Positions 46,137-58,284 are shown, numbered from the stretch's first letter. The stretch: 64,000 nt of DNA from Paramarasmius palmivorus (GCA_037176845.1 JAYKXP010000092.1:62001-126000), one strand, 5' to 3'. Translations and numbers: made by a program. The notes: generated by a model from the letters alone, not told the origin.

Positions 46137-46222
46137 AGTACTATCGGTACACGGAGGCACGCAATAGGACAAAAAAGAGAGGAGAAAAAAACTGAGGCTA
46201 CTACCGGTACACGGAGGCACGG
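46137..46222. repeat. two near-identical ~24-bp direct repeats
   Basis: A motif around CGGTACACGGAGGCACG occurs at about 46140-46161 and again at about 46200-46221 with one mismatch, 60 bp apart. The second copy covers the stop codon and last codons of the gene at 46201-47566, so the first copy may be a duplicated 3' end of that gene. Confidence 0.6.
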
Positions 46223-47566
46223 GACTCCCGACAGAGTCTCAAGTGAGGTTGCCAGGACCCCATGGAGACATGGTGCATACTAACAAGCACCAGCTCCTCT
46301 AATTTAATGTAGGACGAGCCAGGACCACCCACGCGCCATCTCTGATGGGCATCTTCCTCGAGATGCTGATTTTGTCGCTCCTAAGATCGTGCGGGATCAG
46401 TGCCATCATGCTAAAGACCAAGGCAACAGACTCACGGCAATAAATCTTTGAACGCACTTTGCCACGTTCTTAGCAAGTTTTGCCTTGGTGATAGGGCCCG
46501 GAGGACTTTTGAAATCTTTTGTTGGAATTTGACGACTCCATTGACGATATCCAGGCCACTGGAAAGTAGAGTATATGGTTAGACGCGCTTTTACGCTACT
46601 AAAATAGTGCGTACCTCGAGACGAATAGAAACACTGGGTCCCCGACCTTCAAAGACCGTTTCATCTCGATTTTCAAGTCTTCTGACGCGGGAATGCAGAG
46701 CGTCAGTCAATGAAATACCACATTCACTCGGGTTGTCAGCCCAAAAGTAAATCGGAGGGTCAAGCTGCACCTCCTCGACATATTGGCGCCTGTCGGAGTT
46801 GGTGTGCGGCTTGTACATTGCCTGTGGGATGAAGGGACTGGGCGTCACCGAAAAAGGAAGACTGAGCGCTGCCTTGAAGAACTCCATCTGCTCTTGGTGA
46901 GAGTAAAGGCGCTGTGGCTGCTGGAAACATTATGATGCATTGGTGACAATATTCCTCCAAACTGTCTCAAGTACGCTCACCTGGGGATGCCGGAACAACA
47001 AAGATCCAGAATCGTTACTCTCACTCGGAGGCCGAGCCGACGCGCTATCATCGGAGTTTTCGGGTATTGCTGGAGGCGAAAGATGGGCGTTGCTCCCCTG
47101 ATAGGTCGAGGGTGATAAGTGTTCATGAGATCCAGCGGGCGAGATCTGACGGCTGGCGGAGTTGGGGTACTGATGAATGTTGTATTGGGAATATTGATAT
47201 GGTTGTGGATGCGCCAAGTCTGCGACGAATTTATTGCTATACGAGGTCGATCCCACAGGGGTGTTCACCATAGCGGTTGAATGCAAACTCTGTGACCAGC
47301 CAGGGTCATGGTACGATGTCGAAGCTAATTGATATGAGTCATGAGATGCTGGCGTTGGCATTTTCAAGGCCGGCGTCTCTACCCCAATCCCAGGGTGTAA
47401 TTGCTGTGGTGATCCAGAAGACTGGCAGGAGGTGTATTGCGGAGAATGATGCCCTTCTTGTTCATAACGAGAAAACTGTCGATTAAGTTGTGAATCTGGA
47501 TTATGGCCCAAAAAACTTCCTTACTGGTTGGTCGCAAAGGTTGTAGGATATGGTGGGGGCAGACAT
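46201..47566 (-). CDS. orphan conserved-type protein, 381 aa, five exons
   Basis: Exons: 47525-47566, 46981-47475, 46615-46920, 46436-46558 and 46201-46380. The N-terminal 170 residues are Gln, Ser, Pro and His-rich low complexity. The C-terminal 200 residues are dense and look like a folded domain: VQLDPPIYFWADNPSECGIS, RLEWPGYRQWSRQIPTKDF, AKLAKNVAKCVQRFI and YIKLEELVLVSMHHVSMGSW. I recall similar orphan domains in mushroom genomes but know no function. The start Met (MSAPTIS) lies in an exon that also extends upstream in frame. It can be spliced in frame to the next gene at 47719-49655, so a single 970-residue fusion is possible. Confidence 0.65.
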
Positions 47567-47718
47567 GGCGCGAGGCGAGCTTTGAGAGTAGTTTCCCCCA
47601 GATGGCGGATGCAAGGGTGGAGGTGTCCTGGATTGAGACCTTCCAGCTTGAAGGTAGCCTATTCTGTAATGGATAGTAGTCGAGCTGAGCGTGGACCACA
47701 GGAAAAGGACTTCAGCGC

Positions 47719-49655
47719 TCACCGTATTGGTGATGTCCTACTTTTCGATGCGGTTGGTACTGTTTCTTCTGTTGAGTCAGAGTTACGCTCCGACGAATCC
47801 ATAACCTGCATGAAAATGTTGATATCATGGGATAGCTCTCTTGATTCCAATTTCCCAGCAGTAGGGTCATGAGCTGTCTTCCTTCTCAAAGCTGTCGAAC
47901 TTTCTGTGTATACGAAACCTGTAACGATAGGGTTGTGAAGTAACATTGACGTAAACACCAAATGTACTCACCCTGGTCAATGACCACACTGAAGGTGGCG
48001 GAAAAGCGTGTAAGGAAGTCGAATACACTGGGCAATCCTGCAGAAGAATGTAACTATGTATTACTGGGATCAGCACCTTCTCGAGAAAGTACCATGAACA
48101 CTATACCTCTTCTTGATGATATAATGAGATCCAGTCCTCGTCGTGAGAAATGGCAATGATAGACTCGGAGCGCCCGAATTCTGAAGCGACTGCGTACATC
48201 ATGTCACCAATCAAGTCGCAAGGATGAAACTGAAGCAGAAGTCTGCAGAAGTAAAACAAATAACAAGAAGCACGAGTCTAAATGCTCACCACTTTCTCAT
48301 CATAGATGCTGGTACCGTCAACTATGTAGTCCCCGTTGCCATCCTCCACAACTTCAGCCCCACTTGAAAGTCGGGTATAGCCTCCGGAGGTGTACCCAAA
48401 TGCACTATAAGCTGACGAAGAAGCTTGACTATGTCCTCCTTGTGCATCAGGGAATTGAGGCTTGAGGTCTAAGATCCTCTCAGCTTTCACTTTGTTTCCA
48501 GTGACATCTCGGATTTTGACTTTGGTTGATTTGCGCTTCTTGGAGACCTTGAACCCATGCATAAAAACTGTCTGATTCCTCGGTAATTTTCCGGTAGTCG
48601 CTGGCGTTGAGGTGTTAGGATAACAGCGCGAGCTACATCGACCATCATCTTGACCCCATCCATATATATTGCGTTCACCATACCCGTCTCTGAAGACGTT
48701 GAAGGGGAGAGATACGCCCCTTTCACTGGATGTAGGGCTGAAGAACGAAGCAATGCCCCATGATGTGCATTTTTCGTGGCCAGTGACTAGATATAATGAT
48801 GAATTAGTGTCATCCGAGAATTCCCTGCCACGCGTCCCCGTGGCGTATGAAAACCACTGTTTTGCGTGGGATTTCGCATAGTCGCGAAGCAAGCTTTTAT
48901 TTTCAACCTTTGATAAACAGCTGCCTTCCGGAAGCATCAATATAGCACCCTGATGGCTCGACGAAGTGAAATCATATGCTCTATCGGTTCTGACGAAGAT
49001 CCAATATTAAGGAAAAACCAAAATAATAAGCTGAACATACCTCTCCGCTAAACTGACACTAGCAGTTTGTGTTCTTGACACTGTATGCCCTGGCCCGGTT
49101 ATATGGCTGTCACCGTCGCGATATTGGTGAACATGGGTAATGTCAAGCATGTCTTGGGGTACTGGAATAAAGCCATTGGGAACCCCCCGGTAGTTGATTG
49201 GGTGATCCGCCGAACATGTAATATTGAAGAGGAAATCGAACGGCGTATCATGGTGTATAATCCCCACGTCACCGATTCTGATACCTTCCCGTATATATTC
49301 GTCTGGAAGCGCCATGTTTGGTTGCGGAGACCAAAGCGGAAATCCCTGTTGCTCCTTGAACAGTAGCAAAGCGTATCTTTGGCTGCTGGAAAGCGAGGGG
49401 TCGCAGAAACATGGAATGCAGGGTGGCTGATAAGTTCTTCTTTGGGACCACCCATCTGAGGACTCGATGTGAATGCCTTGGAAGTGATCTATTTTAAACG
49501 GACTCCTCCAGAATCGTAGTATAAAAAGACTTACTAATTTGCTGGGGTTCCTCCGGTTGGTGATGGATGTGATGATGCGTATGCATGTCACCGCCTACGT
49601 TGTTAACATTACGAGCACTGAATGTAAAATCACTGGCATCATTAACAAATGACAT
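47719..49655 (-). CDS. orphan multidomain-type protein, 557 aa, six exons
   Basis: Exons: 49535-49655, 49041-49488, 48290-48989, 48107-48229, 47972-48053 and 47719-47918. The N-terminus ([20 protein letters not shown], then a His-rich stretch) resembles the leader seen in many mushroom orphan and NACHT-type proteins. The body contains [59 protein letters not shown] and [18 protein letters not shown]. It continues with [12 protein letters not shown] and [18 protein letters not shown]...ISHDEDW. This order is familiar to me as an expanded Agaricomycete family of unknown function. It stops at TGA overlapping a GTGAGC donor; splicing there would fuse it to the next gene. Confidence 0.7.
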
Positions 49656-51725
49656 CGAGTCGCCTACTAGAGCGGTGCTTGAAGACCAATGACGCGCCAC
49701 GCAGTTGCGGGTCAATAGCGGTGACTTGTACACTTTACTAGAGTTGGCCGAAGTCGAGCTGTATTTATGCCAAAGCAAGAGGCTGTACGCAGGGCTGTTG
49801 CCATGAATACGACGTTGAAATGCTGTTCGTTCAGAACTGGAGAAAGGATAAGGCTTTTGGGAACCATCATGATGGTGCTCTTGAAACCCAATCAAAACCT
49901 GTCAGTGTCACAATATCACGGAGTCACTCACGTGTCACAGCTTGAAGGCAGTGGTAGGGTTAGGTCTAGCACGTGCTCTCAATTTGGCTTTTCTTTCACT
50001 GCTACATCGACGGAGATCGACGGGAAAATCCAACGCAGTCGAACAATGGACCATTACGCGTGGGGTAACTCACTCCAATCCCAATATACGAATACACACT
50101 GCCCTTTAAAGCTCCATTCTTTGATCGTTTCGTTTTATTGAACAGGTAGCATCGCCCTTACATCGCCCTTATGCTCGCAGCTCCTCTACTATGCTCTAGA
50201 GCACACTGTACATCATTACCACCCAATCTCGCAGAGGTGCGTAGCCATCTTCTTTGCATCAACCTGTCCTCATCAAAGGTTTGCTTACATAGACTGAGAA
50301 TATCACAGACGGTGTTAGTAGTTTCCGGTGGATCGGGAACATCATATGGTTGGGGAATACATTGAGTGCTATACAAATTAGCATGAGTAATCGGACAAGG
50401 TTCGTGACAAGGACTACTTCTTACCTCTAATTTATATCGGTCTCACAGGCTAGATTTTTCAATGCCAACGTTCCATTCCACCCATGAGTCATGACCAGAA
50501 AAACCCCAAGCTATACGTGAACGTTTCCACGTCCACCAATGATAAACGTCAAACTGTCAGGCACTCCTGTCCGTCGTGTCTTTCGGGCTCGAGGACTCCC
50601 TTTGCTTCCCATGCATTGAACGAGACTCACCGAAAGAGTTGTCGCTGTTTATGCATGTGTATGTCCCGCCGGGCTTCGATGCCATCTTAATCTTCCGAAG
50701 AGGATGGGCGCACTAAACTTAACACAGAACCACGTTAAACGCTATTCATCCCGTGGTTTTGCATCTTTTCGGCTTTGGCACCTCAGGAATTACGGATTGA
50801 AGGACCCTCAAACTTGGGTTAGCATGTTTCGAAGATCATTTGGTTCCAAGCCCTCTAAAAGCTGACCTTGACGCTCGGATTATTCTTGTTCGTCTTGGGA
50901 TCAAACGATACGCTATTGCAAGTTCTTGGTAGGCGACGATTACAGAAAGATGGCGGAGGTGATTCGCTCGTTGCCATACTTGTGCTCGCAGGAGTGCAAA
51001 TCCCGATTTGGGCACGGGACGAACCTCATGAAGACCGGTGATAATCCTGTTGGACGCAGATTCGCTGATGCTCCTGCATTTGCCACTTCCTGTATTCGTT
51101 CTCGTTGTTTTCGTTCTTTCGGATACTCTGCTCACGACCGGGAAGACCACGACGGGTCTCTCCATGTCCCAACACGGCTAGTCACAATCCCAGGTAAGAG
51201 ATATTGTCTTCGTCTTCGGAAAGCAGTTTTTTGAGTGAGAACTTGAAGATCTTCACTCCCTTGTTTTGCCCAAAGCTTGCTATTTCTCTGGTCAGGACGA
51301 TACCATCTTTTTACGCCTACTTCCCTCATCCTATGCTGAACTACTCGATAAACCTGAATTCTGTCCGCCCATGCAGACAATTATGTTAAGTGAGCTACGA
51401 TTTGATCATGCTATCATAACCATTCTAATTACTTGCTGATTACAACACAGCAACTAGGATAATCGTTTTACTCGATACGTAATTATACAAACATAAATTC
51501 CTCATCAAAGACATTAACTATCTGCTTTACAAGTACATCAATGGGTACAGATGATCGTTGCTACTATATCTGAGAGATAATGCTATTGTGGGTATTATGT
51601 TAATCGTCGCTGGCTGGACGTCTTCCGTTTTAGAGCACTACCAGCAAAAATATCGGATGCAACCAAATTCACGGCGCTTATCATTTCTGTTCACTTGATC
51701 GAGGTCACCGGTCACCACACACGAG
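49656..51725. other. 2.1 kb without a confident gene
   Basis: Several open frames of 60-110 codons occur on both strands; none has recognisable domains. One on the minus strand at 50158-50376 has protein-like composition with an acceptor-like start but no upstream exon could be found. An 11-bp direct duplication (CATCGCCCTTA) occurs near 50150-50170. Confidence 0.45.
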
Positions 51726-51727
51726 AA

Positions 51728-51734
51728 TATATAA
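51728..51734 (+). promoter_or_regulatory. TATA box of cysteine-rich secreted gene D
   Basis: TATATAA 48 bp upstream of the start codon at 51776. Confidence 0.5.
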
Positions 51735-51775
51735 CGCGACCTGCTGTGCAGTGTACTTCACCCCAGTCACTCGAG

Positions 51776-52360
51776 ATGAGACTGCTGCTTTCCGGCGTTC
51801 TTGTCATCCTATACACCATTGTACAAGGCGCTTATGTGCGTGACAGACGCTTCCAGTGTCCTTTGCGCGACAGTACGGGAGCTTCCCTTATGGTGGAAGA
51901 CGAAGGTTTAGTCTTTCACGGAGAGATCTCTGCACGATGCCGGTAAATGTTCCTTAAGCCCGAGATCTTCTCAATGCTGAAAAGTTCTCACAGGTATGAA
52001 AATAATCATATTTGTATCTATCGTGGTGAGGTCACTGGTGCACCACTGGTCAGCGGTAAGGCATGTCCTGCCTCCGCGGAAGTATGTGGAGCAGTAGTTC
52101 GACATGCTTGTAGACACGACTCGTGAGTTATTATATCGGATGGCAGGAAACTTCGCTAAAACCGCCTATGTATCAGCATGCATTTAGATGGTGAAATTAC
52201 TGGAGCAGTGGGAGGTCAAATTGGCGGAGAAGTCGCTGGCGATGTTGGATTTGGTGGCACTGTCGGCGCTGGTGGGAGCGCTGGGCTGGGTTTCGGCCTC
52301 GGAGGAGGCTTTGGAGGAGGCTTTGGGGGAGGTGTTGGAGGTGTTGCTGGCTACTACTAG
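51776..52360 (+). CDS. small cysteine-rich secreted protein with Gly-rich tail, family member D, 159 aa
   Basis: Exons: 51776-51942, 51994-52122 and 52177-52360. The signal peptide MRLLLSGVLVILYTIVQGAY leads into the family core FQCPLRDSTGASLMVEDEGL, ARCRYENNHICIYRGEVTG, KACPASAEVCGAVVRHACRHD. Both introns match member A in position: intron 1 inside the codon after the core Cys (C-R|Y), intron 2 just after the final C-R-x-D box. The last 50 residues are almost pure Gly with Val, Ala and Phe (GGGFGGGFGGGVGGVAGYY), a feature absent from the other members and suggestive of a wall- or surface-associating tail. Function is unknown. Confidence 0.75.
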
Positions 52361-52553
52361 TGACTGATTTACTGGAAAGTTGTAGGTGTTGCCCCGTATC
52401 CCCAGGTATTATGATATTATCAGATCTTCAAAGTCCCATCAGGTCCCATCACGCAAAGATGTATACAGTACTTAATGGAATCATGCGTCAAAAAATCCAA
52501 GATCATTACAAACGATTTCTTTTTTGGGAAGAATACAGGTATGTGGCAATCCC

Positions 52554-53754
52554 TTATGCTGTATAGTAATATGCAGAAGCAATGTCTTGCTGTCGCTTCC
52601 AGTTGCAGGCTGTATGCCCATTCTCCTCCTTTATGACTTCCAAATGCGCGTTCGCATCCCTGCGTTTGAGAACCACTTCGCACCTCAGACACTTCACCCA
52701 CACATCTACATGTTGTTTTCGAATATGCTCCATGAGTCGCTTTGCATTTGACTTGCAATTTGGCCATCGGCATCTTACTTCTCCAGTCGTTACCAATGCT
52801 TCGGGATGTTTCTGAGTGTAATGGTGTTCGATATCAGAAGGCAGAGCATATGGAAAGATGTATCCACATTCGTTGTTCCACTCGCATCGGACAGATTTGG
52901 GTCTTGAGATTGGAACAAACATGGATTCCGCCAGAGAAAGAGAGATGTGGGTGAAAGACTTATTTTGGGAGCGTAGGTGATATGTGGTTGCGCCCATGGA
53001 AACGGATTCAGGCCCTGGCGGCGGTGTTGCTTGTGGCAGGGGCGTGACCGGTTCGATTGTAGGCGAGAATGTAGGTGTGCTTGACTCATGAGTTGACTCG
53101 GACGCAACTGTGGTTTTGAGGGTGGTATTCCAATGGATCAAGCTGTTCTGATTGGTCATGACGGAATTACCGGGACTACCAGCAGAGTTAGCGAGACTAA
53201 ATCTACCGGAATTTAATGCCACACCTTGTTGATTGAAGAGTTAGTAGCTGTTCGCTGGGAGTAGGATCCAAACACTCAGACCTGCAGCAGGAGGTCCCAT
53301 GAGTAAACGAAGGAAAATCGACCCAACACACTCACTTGACAAGACAACCTGATATGTCATTGGGATACCCCTTCATCCCAGGAACACAAACAAACAGCCT
53401 TCGAATAACAACCTTCCATTCATCCTCGAAAAATTCGGATTTCTGCTTGACAAGTTCAGTTACTTGGTCGTCGGTGAGAGACCAGAGATAGCGATGGAGC
53501 GCTACAAGCTCAGGTGTGTACTGGAGACCATCGTCTCCAGTAATGTTGCCTTTGGCGTTGATGGGAGCGTGCTGGTCGGTGGTGCTGTAATAATCGCGAT
53601 GATCATGGTCGAATTGAAATGAATCTGTGGTCGCCGTGGTCCTAATCGTAATCTGAGAATAGAACGTGAGAGTACAAGAGGGAAGCGCTTACTGATACGG
53701 AGTTCCCGAAGCGGCGGGAGGTTCGTCAGAAGACGCAAGGAATGCTGGCTCCAT
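52554..53754 (-). CDS. C2H2-type zinc finger protein, 338 aa, three exons
   Basis: Exons: 53693-53754, 53336-53641 and 52554-53202, in phase. The N-terminal part is acidic and holds a helical segment (LVALHRYLWSLTDDQVTELV). The C-terminal 120 residues hold three Cys/His units: RCEWNNECGYIF...HHYTQKH, RCRWPNCKSNAKRLMEHIRKQH, and KCLRCEVVLKRRDANAHLE...H. The first two fit C-x4/5-C-x(n)-H-x3/4-H; the third has wider spacing. A role as a transcription factor is likely by family. The third exon's acceptor was chosen because an in-frame TAA blocks any earlier one. Confidence 0.75.
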
Positions 53755-54727
53755 TTCGATCACCGTGTTTCTCGAAGGTGAGCAGGAAATGTAACTGCGT
53801 CTTTTATAATCGAACCTATCTGCTTTGACCTAGTCATTTGAGCCACAGGGACAATGGAAAACGGCCACGGTGCACACAAATCAACATAATGCTAGAGTTG
53901 CCTTTTGGTGGCCGGTGCACGACGAACAATGAGGGGCCAGTCTCCAGAAAATGCCAATGATCACCACGGCCCAAATGGGGTATTAATTCGTGGCTGGCAC
54001 TAGGACAATTGAAGCCACGTTCAAAATTGGCCAGAGCACCAGGTTCTTGCCTTCATCACTGCAGGTAAAAAGGTGACGGCGTTGGATCTGCCAGTGTGGG
54101 AGATTTTGATTGAATCATAGGCCGATTTTCGCCACCAAAAGGGTTTAGCTTACGCGTGAACTCGAAGAAGAGTAGACCTGTTGAGAGAAAGATCATGAAT
54201 CAGATAGCTCGATGGATTCTACACTTCCTTGGGATTCCTTGGTCTGTCTTTGTGACCAAAACGGTAGTCAGCCGAATCCGGGCAGTCAATGATGTGGACG
54301 TTCTTCATCAAACAGCGGCGACTTCGGTCACGCGGAGCTGTCGGAACTGCGGAATTCAGTCGGAGATGGAATCAATCTTCACACCGGGAATTGCCATAGC
54401 CATGACAGCCCATGGAATCTGGATTGCTCGTCAAAGTCGTACCGACCACAAACCGGAGACTCGGCCCATATCATACACTTGAGAGTTGTATGGACTTCTG
54501 TAACTGCCAACTTCTAGGTTTGAACCGTCTATAAACACGCCGCACATGCCGAACTCAGCCACATCGTTACGCTTGACTCCTTTATAGGTGATTCGATAAA
54601 TCGGGATGCGCCAAATATCATGAGAAACCACATACAGTGATCTTTGGTTGTGATATTCATCAATGGAAGCAGGTCCAAATCTTATATCAGACGGAGCCTG
54701 ACTCTGATTCTGTCAATATTTACCACC
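53755..54727. other. intergenic between divergent regulators, no confident gene
   Basis: The C2H2 gene reads left and the GATA gene reads right from this 970-bp region. A 108-codon frame at 54156-54482 and an overlapping minus frame ending near 54431 show no recognisable domain. Confidence 0.5.
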
Positions 54728-55462
54728 ATGACTGGCCCAACCACTTATTCCTCTCCAGTATATCCTCCAGCCACTGTCCATCCAAGTATCCCTCCGCATG
54801 CAGAGCTTAGCGGAAGGAGATATCACCCTTATTCGGCTCCGAGCCATCACAAGCACAATTCCCCAGCGTATCATGCAGTCCTGGATGTTTATGAACAATA
54901 TCCTCCGAGATTGGTTCAAGCATATACGGACGATGCGTCTATAAAGATGACTGACAGAGTCCGGAGGAAGTGCTTCAATTGCTCGGCAACAGACACTACG
55001 ACCTGGAGAAGGAGTAGTCTGAGTGCCGGAAAGGTTGTAAGTACCTCATTCCCGCTAATACCGAACGTCAGGGTGCTCATCAAGTATTGAAATTAGGTCT
55101 GCAACAAGTGCGGCTTGTTTGAGCGTACCCATGGCAGGCCACGACCCCCAATGCTTCCTACCAAAAAGGACACTAAGCGTTTGGGCCGCCATGCCGTCCC
55201 AGCCCCGGTGTTCTATCCTCAACCGCAAAGGTGTATCATGAACACTCGTGATCCTGTCATTGACAGTCCCCGGCAAATCCCACCTATGATGGTGAAGGCA
55301 GAGACGTCTCCGACACTGTCGTCGCAGACATCTTCGCACCGAATTATGTTCGAAGAGCACCACCTGTCCGACGAGCCACCTTTCCAATCCGCGGGCCGAA
55401 AATGCGGCATCGATGAACCACAAGGAGCCGATTATTCTGCTCACAAAGGATTCAATGCTTGA
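54728..55462 (+). CDS. GATA-type zinc finger protein, 224 aa, two exons
   Basis: Exons 54728-55036 and 55097-55462. Residues about 82-120 form one GATA finger: CFNCSATDTTTWRRSSLSAG, then VCNKCGLFERTHGRPRPP, a C-x2-C-x18-20-C-x2-C pattern split by the intron directly before the second CxxC. The basic tail of the finger (TKKDTKRLGRH) supports DNA binding to GATA sites. The N-terminus is rich in Pro, His, Ser and Tyr, as in blue-light and development regulators of fungi. No PAS/LOV domain is present, so this is a stand-alone GATA factor. Start chosen at CACCATG; an upstream in-frame Met exists at 54644. Confidence 0.85.
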
Positions 55463-57276
55463 CATATAAACCCTTCCTGACGAGTATTAAAAGCCCATTT
55501 CACTTTGTTTTCGGCGCGTTTGTATTCTCTGCTATCGTTGAGTTGCCTCTGTATTTATTAGTCTGTTTGGTCTCCATGAAACACGGGTCTCCGAAGCATT
55601 ACAGTAATAGACGTGGTGTAACAGTCAGCGAGATCAATTCGGCGACTTCGACAAATGTAGATTGTGGCGCACCATGAGGATTTCGATGATGATCATCTTA
55701 CAGTGGGAAACCAGATAACTTGAATCAGAAGCTGACGAAGACAGGCCAAGGATAGAACTCAGAATGGATCCGAGATATTCCTTCCGAGAAAGATAGTCTA
55801 CGGATTGGATCATTTACGCGGATACGCTGGCTCAATACCAGAAGGTCAGAGGCGGGCTCGGAGATTTCGTTGGTGTGAGAACATAAGAGTTGATTTCCAA
55901 GATCAAAAGTGAATTTTGACAAGGCTAAGTGTGGACTGACGACCGAATGGTAAGCAAACATCCGGATTTGTAGGATAAATATGTCTCGCCGTTATATGGA
56001 GGAAACCTTTCTCCGTCTCTGTCTCGGTAACTTAACTGGGAGCAAGGGCGCTCGAGTCGGGAAAATCCAGGCACTCGTTGCTACTACCAGAATTCACATC
56101 TTCCCGCCGGGAGAGATGGCAACAATGGCAACAATGTTCATCCTGATTGACCGAACCTTGAACACAGCAGAACGCGTGGTCAGAACGTGAGAAACGGTGG
56201 CGAATTAGGGGCTATGCAACCAAAAAAAAAAAAAATCAGTTTCCGAAGCGATTGGTGTAGGAACCCCAGCTTTGGTTTCTGATGCGTGCATAGCGATTAC
56301 ACGGTTCTAGTGAACTGCACTGGGGACAATTTTGCATAACTCTAGGTTCTTTATGCTGGACTTATGCAAAACTCATGAAAGGTCTTAGCATAAGTTATGC
56401 GTAAGGTCCAAAAACTCGAGTAAGCCGAGACTTGTGCTTTGTTGCCCCAGTGCTGTGTGCAATAGAATTCGACTCAGAGTCGGACAGGAGCAGGAGCAGG
56501 AGGGAGGTAACGGCACTATGTAGGTCTCATTCAGACTCGCTTTCCGCACCACATGCATAACGATATGACTCGGAAGTCTGATGGACATTTTGACAGTCTA
56601 GGGTTCATCGCTTCGAATTTACGTAACATTGTGTTTCTATTCTTGAGCGTGAACCGTCACCGAACAGCAATTGAGGTGTGGGGCCTCCTTGAACCTTATA
56701 TCAGTAAAATTCTCCTTTAGCATAGCCGCACAAGCGTTCAAGCTCAAGCCTCACTTATATTCCTTGGTGACTGTGACAGGCGGGTCCGCAGTAGATAACT
56801 GATAAAAGCCTCCGAACCTCGTCTCCAGCCATGGTCTTCAGGTGCAGGTGTTCAGGGTCCCTGACTCCCCGTTACTCCGGACGGCGTGTCGTTTTGTATA
56901 TGACGCAGGCGGATCATCCTGCATCAAATTGGGTTCCTTCGGATGCCTCAAATTACGGCACTCTACTGATTTTGAATCCCAGCTTCCGTCAAGCAGGTAT
57001 TGGGAGTGCGTATCATTTTTGGTATCATTTTGGATTCAAGACCCCACAGCCTGACAATGTTTTTTTTTTAAAAAAAAATCAAAGTGAACGCTGAATATAC
57101 ACCAAAACCCGTACGGAAATGTTAGCCTTTCTGCCATAGTCATTACTGGACGTTATTAAGCAACGCCATCAACCTTCATTCTGACCGTAAATGGTAAGGG
57201 AAGTTCGTTGTGGTATAGCACGTGGGGCCTGGTAAAAAAAAAACGAACCATATATTCAAACCTGCCTCCAGCCCTC
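55463..57276. other. 1.8 kb without a confident gene
   Basis: Contains a poly-A run near 56221 and a small A/T tract near 57061-57078. The open frame at 56831-57094 has no motif. Confidence 0.5.
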
Positions 57277-58284
57277 ATGCACCTTCCCCAAGAGCTGGCC
57301 GACAAGATCGTCACTGAACATAAAGGCTGCCCCACGGATTTGAAGGCATGCTCGTTGATTGCACGAGCGTGGGTGGCTCAGACGCGTTCCCCTGGATATC
57401 TTTTCACTCAACTTCAACCCATGAATGACGAAAAACTCAGCGTCTTCATTCAATCATTCGACCAACCCAAAACAAACCTCGTCACTCTGCGTCGCGGATC
57501 CGTGCAGAGTATGTCTCTGGAGAAACCACTGCAATCTCCCGATTTTGCAGCGTTACTGCCTACGCTCCCGAACGCGAGCTCGAATTCCCTTTGCGCAAAC
57601 ATCCTCGATGTGCTGGGTGGTGTCGTAACCTTGAATATGCGTACCATTAATGCCAGCGATTGGATGGATTTCGGTTACAAGGACTACCCCCGTGCACGGA
57701 CGCTCCACATCTTCCACTCTGTTCGTATACTCAACCTTCACGACGTTCGCTTTGGCAGTCCCCAGCACTTTCATGATGTTCTTAGTTCACTTCCTTCCCT
57801 TGAAGAGCTGTCATGGAAGAACGCCAGAGCCTCCCCTTCACCGTTCTTTATGTCCTCGGGCGAATGTACCCAGTTGACCCGGCTACCGAAGCTGCAAAAG
57901 ATCACGATATGTTTGCATATGTTCACGCCCTCTCTTAAATCAATAATTCTCTCTCTGTCGACCTATATACGACAATGGACACTCCTCGATGTCAGCACGA
58001 GGGAGCTGAAGGTTATGGGGCAACTATTCAGAGAAGCAGGTGCCCGAGGGGTGTCGAAGCAGAGATGGACGATGTGGCTGGCTAGGGAAATGGAGAAACA
58101 TAGGGATGCTTATGAATTGGGTAGGCTGAAGAGACAAGTAATGAAAGCCATTGATCTGACGCAGAATGCGCGGATTGAGAGCTTGGTGTTTCATGGGAAG
58201 TTGTGGTCAACACTCTTGTCAAGTTATGTGATCGAGCATCTGGGATCGGATGGGTTGGAGGACGTGCAGTTCCATGACCTTTAG
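57277..58284 (+). CDS. F-box-like protein, 335 aa, intronless
   Basis: Starts MHLPQELADKIVTEH followed by DLKACSLIARAWVAQTRSPGYLF, the F-box helix pattern that binds Skp1. The body has LRR-like leucine spacing (LHIFHSVRILNLHDVRF, SLPSLEELSW, LPKLQKITICLHMF). The C-terminal RIESLVFHGKLWSTLL block matches the frame-broken F-box gene at 15673-16811, so they are paralogues; both are intronless. An in-frame Met 69 nt upstream lies in an A-rich leader and is less likely. It is probably a substrate adaptor of an SCF ligase; the target is unknown. Confidence 0.75.
   Translation: MHLPQELADKIVTEHKGCPTDLKACSLIARAWVAQTRSPGYLFTQLQPMNDEKLSVFIQSFDQPKTNLVTLRRGSVQSMSLEKPLQSPDFAALLPTLPNASSNSLCANILDVLGGVVTLNMRTINASDWMDFGYKDYPRARTLHIFHSVRILNLHDVRFGSPQHFHDVLSSLPSLEELSWKNARASPSPFFMSSGECTQLTRLPKLQKITICLHMFTPSLKSIILSLSTYIRQWTLLDVSTRELKVMGQLFREAGARGVSKQRWTMWLAREMEKHRDAYELGRLKRQVMKAIDLTQNARIESLVFHGKLWSTLLSSYVIEHLGSDGLEDVQFHDL

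Noticed and set aside
50926..51234. 102-codon frame upstream of cysteine-rich gene D
   Set aside because: Composition is not protein-like and the minus strand has a frame of equal length.
54156..54482. 108-codon frame between the C2H2 and GATA genes
   Set aside because: No motif; only a lone CRNC pair and no consistent exon partner.
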